Shown: one piece after another, positions 1-7,981 of the stretch
Layout of the letters: each line of letters starts with the position of its first letter
How positions within the stretch are numbered: the first letter of the stretch is position 1
Source of the DNA: Methylococcaceae bacterium
GTDB lineage: Bacteria; Pseudomonadota; Gammaproteobacteria; Methylococcales; Methylomonadaceae
Direction of reading: 5' to 3'
DNA length: 25,127 nucleotides
Assembly: GCA_005779525.1 (NCBI GenBank)
Contig: SXIZ01000237.1
Coordinates: forward strand, 1-25,127
The notes under the pieces: model-generated
Told to the model about the DNA's origin: nothing
Seen by the model: the letters and a program-made list of their open reading frames with translations, nothing else
The model's database searches: none
Made by a program: the position numbers and the translations under genes

Positions 1-371
1 AGGATCTTTTGATGTGATTTTTCCATATCATCGAAATGACATTGATTTCTCTGTTTTGCAGCGGTAATTCTGCTGGCTGTTGCAAGTATAAGGTTTTTTT
101 CATCTGAGTTATTAAAACCACCTTGTTGCAATATTACGGAATAACCCTCTCCAGTCCAGCGCCCATTAATTTTTTTAATATCCCACTTAAGGTAGCTAAT
201 TACATATTCAGCTAGACAATCTTCATTTTCATGATAATTAATTGGTGGTTCAATATTTCCCAATTCTTCGATCAGCTGATTTAGTTTTTCTGCATAACTA
301 TGATAGCTTTCAACTTTGCTATTCCATGTTAATTCCCAATTTCCGTGAATGTGGGACAACTGTCTAAGCAC
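1..371 (-). CDS. Hypothetical protein, 3' end outside window, start uncertain
   Basis: The minus-strand frame is open from position 410 to the window edge, and the C-terminus lies outside. I do not recognise the family. The visible part is about 123-136 residues, polar and rich in Asn, Glu and Lys, with aromatic residues spread through it and no signal peptide or membrane segment. The DNA is noticeably more AT-rich than the neighbouring genes. The first conventional start in the open frame is GTG at 369-371. A better-looking ATG at 412-414 lies just upstream but is out of frame because of a run of eight A (plus strand) at 399-406. With seven A the ATG would read straight into this frame, adding about 14 residues. 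This could be a sequencing or replication slippage in the homopolymer, a phase-variable start, or a decaying gene. Coding is inferred from the length of the open frame and its protein-like composition only. Confidence 0.5.
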   Translation of the reverse strand, partial: MLRQLSHIHGNWELTWNSKVESYHSYAEKLNQLIEELGNIEPPINYHENEDCLAEYVISYLKWDIKKINGRWTGEGYSVILQQGGFNNSDEKNLILATASRITAAKQRNQCHFDDMEKSHQKI

Positions 372-475
372 AAGATAATCTAAAACTTCACTGTTATTAA
401 AAAAAATTATTCATTTATCTTTTAATTATAAAGCCCATCAACCTAAACTCCAACCCTATTCTACTAAGCGCATAT

Positions 476-1120
476 TTAATGCTCACCTTTGGCTTTAATC
501 ACTAACTCTGTGCTCGGTAAATGCTCGACACGTTCTAAAGTTCGCTCTGCATGCGGCGATTGGGAGGTGATCGCTGCTTGTAACTCCCGGGATAACTGCG
601 AAAAATCTGCATTTAGATAACTGCGGCTGGCGCAATCGGCATTAAAATCCTTGTCTTGCTTTTTCAATTCGGTGACTTGGATGTTATAGGCTTTAATATC
701 TAAATTGAACTGGTGCACTTCTCTGCGGTGTTGCTCCAAACGTTTATTAAACTCAGCGACTTGTGCGGTATTTCGTGGATTGATTGTCACTCTTGCCGCT
801 TGATTTGCTTGGACTTGCTGCGCTATCTCTTGTTTGCGTTGATCCAACTTGAGTTTATCTGCCTCTAACTGGTTCAAGAGCTTCTGCATGCTGACTACCG
901 AATTGGCACATGCTTGTAACTCTTCTTGATCCATGAGTTTAGCTGTTGAACCATCGGTTGCTGTTTCTTCTGCACTCAGCATGGGTTTTGGGGGAACATT
1001 GGTATCAATGATCTCTAAGTTTAATGGTCGTGGCTGAGTCTCACTACATCCGAGTAAGCTGAGCAACATGAGGCTAATGCCTAATTTAAACACCGACTGG
1101 CGTATCCAGTTAACGTTCAT
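476..1120 (-). CDS. Coiled-coil lipoprotein of unknown function
   Basis: The 214-residue product starts with a basic n-region, a hydrophobic stretch and a lipobox (LLGC, Cys25), so it should be exported by Sec and lipid-anchored. Residues 26-60 are a Pro/Thr-rich linker. About 65-190 is charged and heptad-like (rich in Leu, Gln, Lys and Glu), consistent with two helices forming a coiled-coil hairpin. Only two other cysteines exist, C71 and C163, placed symmetrically at the outer ends of the two predicted helices, where they could form a disulfide in the periplasm. Asp at residue +2 (the usual inner-membrane retention signal) is absent because Ser follows Cys25, so outer-membrane targeting is the default inference. 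The ATG is preceded by GGAG with an 8-base gap (1129-1132), which supports this start. I do not recognise a specific family. Its neighbours, also on the minus strand, are another envelope protein upstream and the partial ORF downstream. Confidence 0.8.
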   Translation of the reverse strand: MNVNWIRQSVFKLGISLMLLSLLGCSETQPRPLNLEIIDTNVPPKPMLSAEETATDGSTAKLMDQEELQACANSVVSMQKLLNQLEADKLKLDQRKQEIAQQVQANQAARVTINPRNTAQVAEFNKRLEQHRREVHQFNLDIKAYNIQVTELKKQDKDFNADCASRSYLNADFSQLSRELQAAITSQSPHAERTLERVEHLPSTELVIKAKGEH

Positions 1121-1236
1121 GGGTATAACTCCAAAACCTTAAATCGATAAAAACTCAGCGCGTTCTGCGCCAGACAAAACAATAGTTAGTTGACTGAATT
1201 GCGTGTGAGTCAGTCACTACCCAAAATTTTGTTGCG

Positions 1237-1250
1237 TTCCCACGTGGGAA
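1237..1250. promoter_or_regulatory. 14-bp perfect palindrome TTCCCACGTGGGAA in intergenic region
   Basis: The sequence is a perfect inverted repeat with a central CACGTG, lying in the 253-base gap between two minus-strand envelope genes. It sits 117 bases upstream of the lipoprotein start. It has no U-tract on either side, so it resembles an operator more than a terminator. A loose -35/-10 pair for the minus strand can be read a little upstream (TTGTGC and TATCAA, 17 apart, around 1260-1290), which would put the palindrome near the transcription start. The rest of the gap shows nothing else I can support. The regulator is unknown. Confidence 0.35.
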
Positions 1251-1373
1251 TATGGGAACTTGATAACTTGCTATAAATTTTCGCACAACTACCAAAGCTA
1301 TCACTTAGCAAGACAGTTTAAGAACTTATTTAATTACTAAAACCGTTGCACTTGTCGTCTGCTAGCGCTGGAT

Positions 1374-2315
1374 TTAGCCCGCTTTTTTGGACTTAGTCCA
1401 CCAAAAATACCCTCCTGCAGCAACGCCTAGAGCAGCAACCAATAGTAAGATAAAGCGGGGTTCAAAAACCTTAACACTGTAATTATCATCTCTAAATTTG
1501 AATTTCGTCAGCACTCCCAGGGCCGGATCGGTAATATTGATGGTCAGGGATTTTGCAGGAATATTGAGCAATTGCACTTCGCTACCATCGAAGGGTTTAT
1601 TGTTGCGCGTATCATTGGTGACTAGCCCAGGATATAACGGTAGCTCGCTTAAATGCGCCGTGGTTAATTGCTGGGCGATTTCTGCTTCCAACTGCCGCGT
1701 GGTTTTACCGTCAGTTTTGACTTTGATAGGCGCTAAATCATCCAAAGTTATTTCTATCTCACCTTCGCTCGCAGTATTGGGTTTTTGTGCCGAGAACTTA
1801 TCGAGATATTCCACATCTACTGCCAGCACTAAATCGATAGCCGCTTGCACACCTTCTGCGCTTAAGCTATGTGCAGGTAAATCGTAGCGGATAGATTGAT
1901 TGGAATAATCGCGTACGGTAATGGTGGTCAGCGAATAGCCTTCTTTGTTTGAAATGGTAAATTCTGCTTGATCGGCAATTTGGTTCACATGAATGCCACG
2001 CCAATTGGGGTCCAACTGCACCATACCATCTTTCAACGAGGTCACTAATTTTTTGGTGACCACGCCCGCAGGCGTCCCCTCTTTTAACTTAGCCGCATTC
2101 AAAAAACTTAAACCAGTCGCTCGAAAAATTTCGCCCTCATCTATCCGCCATTCCACGGAATATGAAAACAACGCATCGCTCGCTTTTCTGGGTAAAGTAT
2201 TATGTATGCGTAGCAGATCCTGACTTTCAGGGGTGGGCAAGGCATAGGCAGGCGATAAACTCATGCATGCGGCAACACAGGTCAGCACGAAAGATAATGG
2301 TTGGATGAACTTCAT
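1374..2315 (-). CDS. Exported protein with C-terminal membrane anchor, unknown function
   Basis: A 313-residue protein from the ATG at 2313-2315. I chose this start over upstream in-frame codons because it is preceded by AGGA 6 bases away and opens directly into a typical Sec signal peptide (cleavage near AYA-LP, about residue 26). The mature region is a soluble beta-rich-looking domain of about 260 residues. The C-terminus has one strongly hydrophobic helix (about residues 287-307) followed by a short tail with several Lys (KSKK), so the protein should be periplasmic and held in the inner membrane by its C-terminus. I do not recognise the family. It is on the same strand as the downstream lipoprotein but separated by 253 bases, so they may be independent units. 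Codon use and composition look like the neighbours. Confidence 0.8.
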   Translation of the reverse strand: MKFIQPLSFVLTCVAACMSLSPAYALPTPESQDLLRIHNTLPRKASDALFSYSVEWRIDEGEIFRATGLSFLNAAKLKEGTPAGVVTKKLVTSLKDGMVQLDPNWRGIHVNQIADQAEFTISNKEGYSLTTITVRDYSNQSIRYDLPAHSLSAEGVQAAIDLVLAVDVEYLDKFSAQKPNTASEGEIEITLDDLAPIKVKTDGKTTRQLEAEIAQQLTTAHLSELPLYPGLVTNDTRNNKPFDGSEVQLLNIPAKSLTINITDPALGVLTKFKFRDDNYSVKVFEPRFILLLVAALGVAAGGYFWWTKSKKAG

Positions 2316-2516
2316 GGCAATTCCTAGCAGCAATTTAAACTTGCACGGTAGCACAAATGCTGTGCCAGGAAAAGTGAGGAAGCGTGGGGTAATTATCACT
2401 ACGCTGTAATGCGCATGTATACAAAAATCAACCGCAATCACTATGCAGTTAAGCCGTCAGAACGGATTAACCGCTTGCGTAATTGGGCTTTCCTGCTTGA
2501 GGCTAAAGAAGCTGAC

Positions 2517-2545
2517 TTGGAATTAATTGAGATTTGCGCCACAAT
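2517..2545 (+). promoter_or_regulatory. Candidate promoter for fhs
   Basis: TTGGAA and CACAAT are separated by 17 bases, giving a predicted start about 33 bases before the fhs ATG. Both boxes are imperfect sigma-70 matches, so this is a weak call. It is the best pair I see in the 269-base gap 2316-2584, which otherwise holds only an unconvincing short ORF. Confidence 0.3.
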
Positions 2546-2584
2546 AACTGTTAATTTGCTTCATTTCTTAACTTTGGATAACTC

Positions 2585-4258
2585 ATGTCTGACATCGAAA
2601 TTGCCCAACAAGCCCAAATGCGGCCAATCATTAGCTTAGCTGCTGAGCGCTATGGTATTGCCGCAGAACACCTTGATCCTTATGGTCATTACAAAGCCAA
2701 GTTATCCTTGGAATATGTCAACAGTTTGGCAGATAAGCCGGATGGCAAACTCATTTTAGTGACCGCCATCAGTCCAACTCCAGCAGGCGAAGGCAAAACT
2801 ACGACGACAGTAGGATTGGGGGATGCACTCAATCGTTTGGAGAAAAAAGCCATTATGTGTCTGCGCGAACCTTCCTTAGGCCCCTGTTTTGGCGTTAAAG
2901 GCGGGGCTGCAGGTGGCGGATATGCGCAAGTCGTGCCAATGGAAGATATTAATCTACATTTTACGGGCGATTTTCACGCCATTGGAGTAGCTCACAATTT
3001 ATTATCCGCGTTGATTGATAATCATATCAACCACGGTAACGCGCTGGATATTGACCCACGCCGTATTCAATGGAAGCGCGTGGTCGATATGAATGATCGC
3101 GCGTTACGCAATATTGTCGTTGGCATGGGCGGAGCAGCAAATGGTTATCTACGCGAAGACGGCTACGATATCGTGGTCGCTTCAGAAGTGATGGCGATTT
3201 TGTGCTTGGCGACCAGTCGTTCAGACTTGAAAGCGCGTTTAGGCCGTATCGTAATTGGCTATAAATCCGATAAAGTCACGCCTGTGTATGCACGTGATTT
3301 AAATGCGCAAGGGGCGATGGCTGCCTTATTAAAAGACGCGATAAAACCCAATTTAGTACAAACGTTAGAAAATAATATTGCAATTATACATGGTGGACCG
3401 TTTGCTAATATTGCTCATGGTTGTAACACGGTCACAGCCACCAAAACCGCGTTGAAACTGGCCGATTATGTGGTCACCGAAGCTGGATTTGGCGCGGATT
3501 TAGGCGCCGAAAAATTTATTGATATCAAATGTCGGATGGCCGGGCTGACGCCTTCAGCGGTGGTTTTAGTGGCGACGGTCCGCGCTTTAAAATTTCACGG
3601 CGGCGTAGCGAAAGATGCGTTAAATCAAGAAAATTTAACGGCTTTAGAACAGGGTTTTGCGAATTTGGAACGGCATTATCACAATATCACGCAGCACTAT
3701 GGTCTGCCGTGTGTGGTGAGTATTAACCATTTTACCTTTGATACCGACGCCGAAATCGCACTATTGCAACAAAAATGTCAGCAAATTGGTGCTACCAGCG
3801 TGGTAGCAAAACACTGGGCAGAAGGTGGGGCTGGGGCACTGTCGCTCGCTGAAGAGGTTTTAAAAGTCGTGGATGCGCGTGAGCCTAACTTTACCTTTGT
3901 TTACGATGAAAATTTAAGCCTTTGGCAAAAAATTGAAGCAATTGCGACTAAACTATATGGGGCACAGAGTATTAGCGCTAATGCAAAAATCAAGGCGCAA
4001 TTAGCCGCTTGGGATGTTGATTATGGTAAATTTCCAATTTGCATCGCCAAAACCCAAATGTCGTTTTCTACCAATCCTGCGGCGAAAGGTGCGCCTTCTG
4101 GACATAATGTAGAAATCAGCGAGGTGCGCTTAGCCAATGGTGCAGGCTTTATCGTTGCGATTGCTGGCGATATGATGACTATGCCGGGTTTACCTAAAAT
4201 TCCTGCCGCAGAGCGCATCGATATCGATGATAGTGGCAAAATTTCTGGCTTATTCTGA
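2585..4258 (+). CDS. fhs: Formate--tetrahydrofolate ligase
   Basis: The enzyme joins formate to tetrahydrofolate using ATP, giving 10-formyl-THF for purine synthesis and initiator tRNA formylation; it is cytosolic. The 557-residue length is normal for the family. The P-loop TPAGEGKTTT is at residues 65-74, and it is followed by the conserved EPSLGPCFGVKGGAAGGG stretch and the MEDINLHFTGD motif typical of the family. Start: ATG preceded by GGAT about 7 bases away; the N-terminus aligns with the usual family start. It stands alone on the plus strand with its own hairpin after the stop. Nothing is truncated. The family is well known in clostridia and acetogens and also occurs in many proteobacteria, where it salvages formate alongside FolD. 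No other folate gene is adjacent, so the local context adds nothing about its metabolic partner. Confidence 0.97.
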   Translation: MSDIEIAQQAQMRPIISLAAERYGIAAEHLDPYGHYKAKLSLEYVNSLADKPDGKLILVTAISPTPAGEGKTTTTVGLGDALNRLEKKAIMCLREPSLGPCFGVKGGAAGGGYAQVVPMEDINLHFTGDFHAIGVAHNLLSALIDNHINHGNALDIDPRRIQWKRVVDMNDRALRNIVVGMGGAANGYLREDGYDIVVASEVMAILCLATSRSDLKARLGRIVIGYKSDKVTPVYARDLNAQGAMAALLKDAIKPNLVQTLENNIAIIHGGPFANIAHGCNTVTATKTALKLADYVVTEAGFGADLGAEKFIDIKCRMAGLTPSAVVLVATVRALKFHGGVAKDALNQENLTALEQGFANLERHYHNITQHYGLPCVVSINHFTFDTDAEIALLQQKCQQIGATSVVAKHWAEGGAGALSLAEEVLKVVDAREPNFTFVYDENLSLWQKIEAIATKLYGAQSISANAKIKAQLAAWDVDYGKFPICIAKTQMSFSTNPAAKGAPSGHNVEISEVRLANGAGFIVAIAGDMMTMPGLPKIPAAERIDIDDSGKISGLF

Positions 4259-4298
4259 ACACTGAACTAAAATTAGTGCTGTTGTTATATTAACCTAA

Positions 4299-4330
4299 TT
4301 GCCTTGGGTTATCGGCTTCACCCAAGGCAA
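4299..4330. terminator. 11-bp perfect hairpin after fhs, no U-tract
   Basis: TTGCCTTGGGT pairs exactly with ACCCAAGGCAA around a 10-base loop. It lies 40 bases after the fhs stop and 33 bases before the next start. No T-run follows on either strand, so it is not a classical intrinsic terminator. It could be an RNA 3'-end stabiliser, an attenuator or a Rho-dependent end. Confidence 0.55.
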
Positions 4331-4362
4331 CCTTCCTAAACCCTCCTCCGCGGATAAAGAAT

Positions 4363-5292
4363 ATGACTGATAAAAAATTCCGACTCATTACGCGCAGTGA
4401 TTTTGATGGCTTAATCTGCGCTGTATTACTTAAAGACCTTGATCTGATCGGTGACATAAAATTTGTTCATCCCAAAGACATGCAAGATGGCCTGATCGAA
4501 ATCACCGATAGAGACATCACTACAAATTTACCGTATGTGAAAGGCGTACATTTGGCGTTTGACCACCATCTCAGCGAGACGGTGCGCAATGAAAAAATGG
4601 ATAATCATATCATTGACCCTGAAGCCCCGTCCGCGGCTCGCGTCGTGTATGATTATTATGGCGGGCGTGACCGCTTCCCGGCGAGTTGGGATGAAATGAT
4701 GGCCGCTGTTGACAAAGGTGATGCCGCCCAGTTTAGCCGTGAGGAGATTTTGCACCCTCAGGGATGGGTCTTGATGAATTTCTTAATGGATGCGCGTACT
4801 GGATTAGGACGTTTCCGCGAGTTCACGATTTCCAACTATCAATTGATGATGAATTTGATTGATTATTGTAAAGATCACTCGATTGAAGATATTTTAAAGT
4901 TAAGTGATGTGCAAGAACGGGTGCAGTTATTCCAGGAGCATGAAACCGCAGCGAAAGAACAAATTCTGCGCTGTTCCAAGGTGTATAGTAATTTAGTTGT
5001 ACTAGATTTGCGTAAGGAAGACACGATTTACGCGGTGAATCGTTTTATGATCTATGCCTTATTTCCAGAGGCCAATATTTCGATTCATGTGATGTGGGGG
5101 CTTAAACAGCAAAATACCGTTTTTGCGATTGGTAAATCCATTCTGAATCGGACCTCGAAAACCAATATTGGTGAGCTTTGCTTAAGCTACAACGGCGGCG
5201 GTCATATGAATGCCGGGACTTGCCAAGTGAATAATGCAGAGAGCAATAGCCATTTACACGACATTATTCGTAGAATTTGCCAAGATGGTTAA
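4363..5292 (+). CDS. DHH-family phosphoesterase (exopolyphosphatase / NrnA-like)
   Basis: A 309-residue cytosolic metal-dependent phosphoesterase. The N-terminal DHH domain shows the metal-binding RSDFDG motif (D13, D15) and the name-giving DHH at residues 67-69. The C-terminal DHHA1-type domain carries the substrate-binding GGGH at 278-281. Members of this superfamily hydrolyse short oligoribonucleotides, pAp, cyclic-dinucleotide products or polyphosphate. The sequence cannot tell me which substrate applies here, although annotation pipelines often call such proteins exopolyphosphatase. All key residues are present. The ribosome-binding site is weak (an AAAGA just before the ATG). The gene is separated from fhs by a hairpin and followed by a very strong hairpin shared with the convergent aldo/keto reductase, so it is probably transcribed alone or by read-through from fhs. 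Confidence 0.85.
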   Translation: MTDKKFRLITRSDFDGLICAVLLKDLDLIGDIKFVHPKDMQDGLIEITDRDITTNLPYVKGVHLAFDHHLSETVRNEKMDNHIIDPEAPSAARVVYDYYGGRDRFPASWDEMMAAVDKGDAAQFSREEILHPQGWVLMNFLMDARTGLGRFREFTISNYQLMMNLIDYCKDHSIEDILKLSDVQERVQLFQEHETAAKEQILRCSKVYSNLVVLDLRKEDTIYAVNRFMIYALFPEANISIHVMWGLKQQNTVFAIGKSILNRTSKTNIGELCLSYNGGGHMNAGTCQVNNAESNSHLHDIIRRICQDG

Positions 5293-5295
5293 TAC

Positions 5296-5337
5296 CTAAC
5301 CGCTTGAAGCAACTTAGGAAATGCTTCAAGCGGTTAG
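5296..5337. terminator. 16-bp perfect hairpin between convergent genes
   Basis: CTAACCGCTTGAAGCA pairs perfectly with its complement around a 10-base loop, starting 4 bases after the phosphoesterase stop. It sits between convergent genes and could end transcripts from both sides, but neither strand has a U-tract. It is the longest perfect stem in the window. Confidence 0.7.
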
Positions 5338-5378
5338 CGGGATCTGGACCATGGACAGATTGGAGCAGCTTGTCTGGC

Positions 5379-6242
5379 TTAAACAAATAAAATTGCAACC
5401 TGCTGACATTCCTCAGCCGTCAATTCGAACTGCGCTATAGCCAATGACTCTTGCATGTGCTGTGCGGAAGTCGTGCCCGTTAAAGGAAGGATGCCGATTT
5501 GCTGCAAGCATCTGAACAGGATTTGTGCCGCCGAACGCTGGTAGCTGTGCGCTAATTGCTGAACTAGAGCATGTTTTAAAATATGCGGATTGGCACTTAG
5601 CGTCCAAAAGCTTTGGTAAATCAGCTGCTGCGCCTGACAAAAAGCGCGTATCGCCTGATCGTAATGGGTATTCTGGTAAAAACGGTTTTGTAATACTGCA
5701 GGTTTCACTGTTGCTTCAGTATATAAATACTGTAACAGCGCTAGATCGTAACAGTTACTCATGCCTAATTGCTTAACGCCACCACTCTGGAACAACTGCT
5801 CCATGGCACGCCAAACTTCTAATAATTGTTTAGGCTCGGCTAATGGCGAGTGCAAAATCAAACAATCCAGATAGGAGGTATGCAAATTTTGCAGCGAAAC
5901 TGCGAACGACTGCTGCACTTGTTCGGTTAGACTGGCATTGATGGCATAAGGTACGTTCGCAGGATCTTGCCCACTTAAAGGCGTGAATTTGGTCTGTAAA
6001 TAAATCGCCTCACGCTGACCACCTTGTTGCAGAAAGCGCATTAGGCCATCACCCACGCCTGCTTCATGGTAATGTTTGGGTTGACACGCCGTATCTATCC
6101 CTCGAAAACCAAAATTTAAAGCTTGTTCCACCAATCCGGCCGTGGCAGCTTTTTTCCAGGCAGTCCCGTAAATTATCCGCGGCATGCTGACGCCGTAAAC
6201 GGAGGTCAAATTAGCATTAAGATGTTGTGCAGCTAATGGCAT
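5379..6242 (-). CDS. Aldo/keto reductase
   Basis: A 287-residue NADPH-dependent oxidoreductase of the AKR superfamily (TIM barrel). The catalytic tetrad can be read as D50, Y58, K85 (QTKF) and H131 (ILHSP), numbered from the ATG at 6240-6242. I prefer this ATG because AGAGGA lies 7 bases upstream. A GTG at 6330-6332 would add 30 residues with no family similarity and overlap rluB. The segment between the catalytic Asp and Tyr is longer than the usual DTAxxYGNE: it reads DTACQPKHYHEAGVG, a variant I associate with eukaryotic-type AKRs, which is a recollection and not a search. The C-terminal region keeps a cofactor-binding-like stretch (ILPLTGTTS), slightly altered from the usual IPG/GTS form. 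It is the last gene of the yciO-rluB cluster and probably reads from the same message. The substrate cannot be predicted. Confidence 0.85.
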   Translation of the reverse strand: MPLAAQHLNANLTSVYGVSMPRIIYGTAWKKAATAGLVEQALNFGFRGIDTACQPKHYHEAGVGDGLMRFLQQGGQREAIYLQTKFTPLSGQDPANVPYAINASLTEQVQQSFAVSLQNLHTSYLDCLILHSPLAEPKQLLEVWRAMEQLFQSGGVKQLGMSNCYDLALLQYLYTEATVKPAVLQNRFYQNTHYDQAIRAFCQAQQLIYQSFWTLSANPHILKHALVQQLAHSYQRSAAQILFRCLQQIGILPLTGTTSAQHMQESLAIAQFELTAEECQQVAILFV

Positions 6243-6306
6243 CGTTAATCCTCTGGCAAGTTCTGCTTCAATCGCGAGTGCTGACTTATAGATAGAAAGA
6301 AAGCGT

Positions 6307-7311
6307 CTAACTCCGACGACCACCCCGTCCACTTTTGTTTTCGTTCACGTGCTGCGTAGATTGTTTCGGCAAACCGACATATTCCAAAATTAAATCAATT
6401 TCTTTCGGCGTCATTTCGTAAATCCCCTGCACTCTTAAGCCTTCGGGTAAAAATGCGGGCCCATAACGCACGCGCATTAAACGACTGACGGTGACCCCGA
6501 CAGCCTCCCATAAACGTCGCACTAGCCGATTACGCCCTTCAAGCACGGTCACGTGATACCATTTATTGGCACCTTCGCCCCCAGTATGTTTGATATCACT
6601 AAAATTCGCTTTTCCGTCCTCTAACTCGATGCCTTCTTTAAGTTGCTGAATCACGGCATCACTGACATCCCCCAAGACCCGCACCGCGTATTCGCGATCA
6701 ATAGTACTGGCTGGATGCATTAAACGATTTGCCAATTCACCGTTATTGGTCAACAGTAACAAACCCGAGGTATTTATATCCAGACGCCCGACGCTAATCC
6801 AGCGACCAACTAATAATTTGGGCATCCGGCTAAACACAGACGGTCGACCTTGCGGGTCTTTGCGCGATACCACTTGTCCCACAGGTTTGTGATACACCAG
6901 TACACGTGTGGGTTGCAGGGCAAACTTTTCCCAAATCACGGGCCGACCATTGAGATAGAGTAAATCTCCAGGGCTTAAACGATCACCCAATTTCGCGGTG
7001 CTGCCATTGATTTTAACGCGTCCTTCAGTGATCCAGCCTTCAATCTCACGCCGAGACCCTAAACCCCCTCGCGCTAAGACTTTTTGGATACGCTCATGTT
7101 CCCCGTTGGCACTGGCGGCAGGTAGTTGTTCGTCAGTGAATCCTGCATTAGGCTGCGGCGATACAGCTTTAGGACGTTTCGGGTTCGTGGTGGTCGGTTT
7201 CCCCGCATTCACCAGCCGCTTGCGCGAGCTCGGTTGGCTGTTCTTGGGTTTCTGAAAGGGATTCTTGACTGGTTTCTTGCTGTTCACTGTCGGCCTTGGT
7301 AGGTTGTGCAT
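6307..7311 (-). CDS. rluB: 23S rRNA pseudouridine synthase B
   Basis: RluB converts a uridine in helix 80 of 23S rRNA (2605 in E. coli) to pseudouridine. The protein has an S4 RNA-binding domain at about residues 73-120 and an RsuA-type catalytic domain with GRLDINTSGLLLL, whose Asp178 is the catalytic residue. The first 70 residues are a disordered, Lys/Arg-rich extension with no acidic residue in the first 47. The ATG start puts this extension inside the end of scpB (143-base overlap). A GTG near 7210 is a possible later start but has no ribosome-binding site, and neither does the ATG, so translational coupling to scpB is likely. Distinguishing RluB from RluE/RluF rests on length, the S4 domain and the scpAB neighbourhood, which is the usual one for rluB. 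A Gly/Arg-rich tail ends the protein. Confidence 0.92.
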   Translation of the reverse strand: MHNLPRPTVNSKKPVKNPFQKPKNSQPSSRKRLVNAGKPTTTNPKRPKAVSPQPNAGFTDEQLPAASANGEHERIQKVLARGGLGSRREIEGWITEGRVKINGSTAKLGDRLSPGDLLYLNGRPVIWEKFALQPTRVLVYHKPVGQVVSRKDPQGRPSVFSRMPKLLVGRWISVGRLDINTSGLLLLTNNGELANRLMHPASTIDREYAVRVLGDVSDAVIQQLKEGIELEDGKANFSDIKHTGGEGANKWYHVTVLEGRNRLVRRLWEAVGVTVSRLMRVRYGPAFLPEGLRVQGIYEMTPKEIDLILEYVGLPKQSTQHVNENKSGRGGRRS

Positions 7312-7846
7312 CTGCTAAGCGTTTGGGGTCCAGGTTCTGGATTTCCTCTAAAGTGGGTAATTGCGCTAGAGATGATAAATTAAAATAATCTAAAAATTGT
7401 TTGGTCGTAGCATAAAGCGCAGGTCTACCGGGGACTTCCTTGTGAGCCACTACTTTAATCCATTCCCGTTCCAAAAGGGTACGGATAATATTCGAGCTCA
7501 CGACGACGCCACGAATATCCTCAATTTCTCCCCGAGTGACTGGCTGCCGATAAGCAATAATCGCCAGGGTTTCTAATAATGCCCGTGAATAACGCGCTGG
7601 CTTTTCCTCAAATAAGCGTGCTACCCATGGCGACATACTATCACGCACTTGAAAACGATAACCACTTGCTAGCGATTTAAGTTCTACTGGACGACCACTG
7701 TAGTCCGCAGCGACTTCTGATAGCGCCATTTCTAAGTCTTCTAAAGAAGGTTGTTCAAGCTCTGGAAACACCGCCTGTAATTGCTTTAAGGAAAGCGGTT
7801 TATCGCTGGCAAATATCACTGCCTCAACTATATCTTTGGTATTCAC
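7169..7846 (-). CDS. scpB: Segregation and condensation protein B
   Basis: ScpB is the winged-helix (kite) partner of ScpA in the SMC condensin-like complex that compacts and segregates the chromosome. The core covers residues 1-160: the N-terminal EAVIFAS segment and the characteristic ETLAIIAYRQPVTRGEIE stretch at 92-109. It starts at GTG (7844-7846), the first possible start after an in-frame stop, and it fits the family N-terminus. Residues 161-225 are a Glu/Gln-rich disordered tail, with net charge about -12 for the last 47 residues, encoded by DNA shared with rluB. It follows scpA after a 135-base gap, larger than other gaps in the cluster, in which I find no convincing promoter. Confidence 0.93.
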   Translation of the reverse strand: MNTKDIVEAVIFASDKPLSLKQLQAVFPELEQPSLEDLEMALSEVAADYSGRPVELKSLASGYRFQVRDSMSPWVARLFEEKPARYSRALLETLAIIAYRQPVTRGEIEDIRGVVVSSNIIRTLLEREWIKVVAHKEVPGRPALYATTKQFLDYFNLSSLAQLPTLEEIQNLDPKRLADAQPTKADSEQQETSQESLSETQEQPTELAQAAGECGETDHHEPETS

Positions 7847-7981
7847 GTTTTGATCTGCTGTTTCATTCTAGCTGATATTTCGAATTTTCCCGAGGTCGGG
7901 ACCAACATGGGGCCAAATTCAATAAAGCGTATTGGTCTCGTTTTAAGATCGATGCAAGATAGCACAACCTGAAAACAGCGC

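Noticed and set aside
1498..2223. Two plus-strand ORFs opposite the exported-protein gene
   Set aside because: The minus-strand gene has a signal peptide, a ribosome-binding site and a membrane anchor; the plus-strand frames have none of these.
2409..2639. 76-codon plus-strand ORF overlapping the fhs start
   Set aside because: No ribosome-binding site, no recognisable domain, and its end lies inside fhs in another frame. It probably reflects chance openness of the fhs leader.
3529..3726. Plus-strand ORF inside fhs
   Set aside because: It lies wholly within an intact, well-recognised gene in another frame.
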